Below are positions 5,787 to 5,860 of a stretch of DNA of 5,860 nt, piece by piece; the first letter of the stretch is position 1, and every line of letters begins with the position of its first letter. The notes below the pieces were generated by a model. The model ran no database searches, was not told where the DNA came from, and saw only the letters and a list, made by a program, of their open reading frames with translations. Both the position numbers and the translations under genes were made by a program. The DNA comes from an uncultured Campylobacter sp. (GTDB lineage: Bacteria > Campylobacterota > Campylobacteria > Campylobacterales > Campylobacteraceae), in assembly GCF_938018145.1 (NCBI RefSeq), contig NZ_CALIII010000201.1, positions 1 to 5,860 of the forward strand. Direction: 5' to 3'.

Positions 5787-5860
5787 ATGGAAAACACGAA
5801 TCGAAACGTTTTCGGTCTACACGGAGTGACCGGGCTACTCATCGCGACCGGACTGCTGCT
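5787..5860 (+). CDS. DUF4006-family small membrane protein, 3' partial
   Basis: The ATG immediately follows the ccoP stop, with AAAGGAG (5775-5781) 5 nt upstream, so it belongs to the same operon. The 24 visible residues begin MENTNRNVFGLHGVTG and run into a hydrophobic stretch LLIATGLLL; the frame is open to the window end. The short polar start followed by GxxGLLIATxLLL matches what I recall of the DUF4006 small proteins found after ccoP in Campylobacterota (Cj1486c position). The function is unknown; its constant location suggests an accessory or assembly role for the cbb3 oxidase, which is inference. Confidence 0.75.
   Translation, partial: MENTNRNVFGLHGVTGLLIATGLL

Noticed and set aside
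5492..5842. 116-codon reverse-strand open frame across the end of ccoP
   Set aside because: It is antisense to the well-supported second heme domain, has no ribosome site or recognisable protein features, and looks like a codon-usage shadow.

Overview
The window is a core respiratory locus, most likely from a mid-GC Campylobacter (by eye clearly richer in GC than C. jejuni, closer to the C. rectus/showae/curvus/gracilis group). The basis is the gene order, which I recognise as the Cj1493c-Cj1486c neighbourhood of C. jejuni, together with epsilonproteobacterial protein hallmarks: the CcoO N-terminus MFSWLEKNPFFF, a histidine kinase with an [11 protein letters not shown]-box, a short charged CcoQ, and a DUF4006-type small protein after ccoP. 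This is inferred from sequence reading; the species cannot be fixed without a database search. All genes are on the + strand.

Layout. Bases 1-574 hold the 3' part of a polytopic membrane protein of the TauE/SafE / UreH-like (DsbD_2) family. It overlaps by 8 nt a soluble PAS sensor histidine kinase (567-1784), which overlaps by 4 nt an OmpR-type response regulator (1781-2458); the pair resembles C. jejuni Cj1492c/Cj1491c (BumS/BumR). A 98-nt AT-rich gap (2459-2556) follows, with a perfect 7-bp inverted repeat, a plausible -10 element and a strong Shine-Dalgarno. Next is the cbb3-type cytochrome c oxidase operon ccoN-ccoO-ccoQ-ccoP (2557-5786). The window ends inside a small DUF4006-like membrane protein gene (5787-5860+) that starts directly after the ccoP stop.

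How the genes work together. CcoN (heme b, heme b3-CuB), CcoO (monoheme cytochrome c), CcoP (diheme cytochrome c) and CcoQ (small stabilising/assembly subunit) form the high-affinity proton-pumping terminal oxidase used by microaerophiles. All metal and heme ligands that I could check are present, so the oxidase looks functional. The TauE/SafE-like protein may serve oxidase biogenesis or metal/thiol handling. The two-component system lies between this protein and the oxidase and has two notable features: an Aer-like PAS domain that keeps several flavin-pocket positions, and a non-canonical H-box (HQWRQ). These make a redox- or metabolite-responsive switch next to the oxidase plausible, but the link is an inference from position.

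Nothing here looks like a mobile element, CRISPR array, RNA gene or an entirely new system. The most interesting points are the sensor architecture and the regulatory gap before ccoN.
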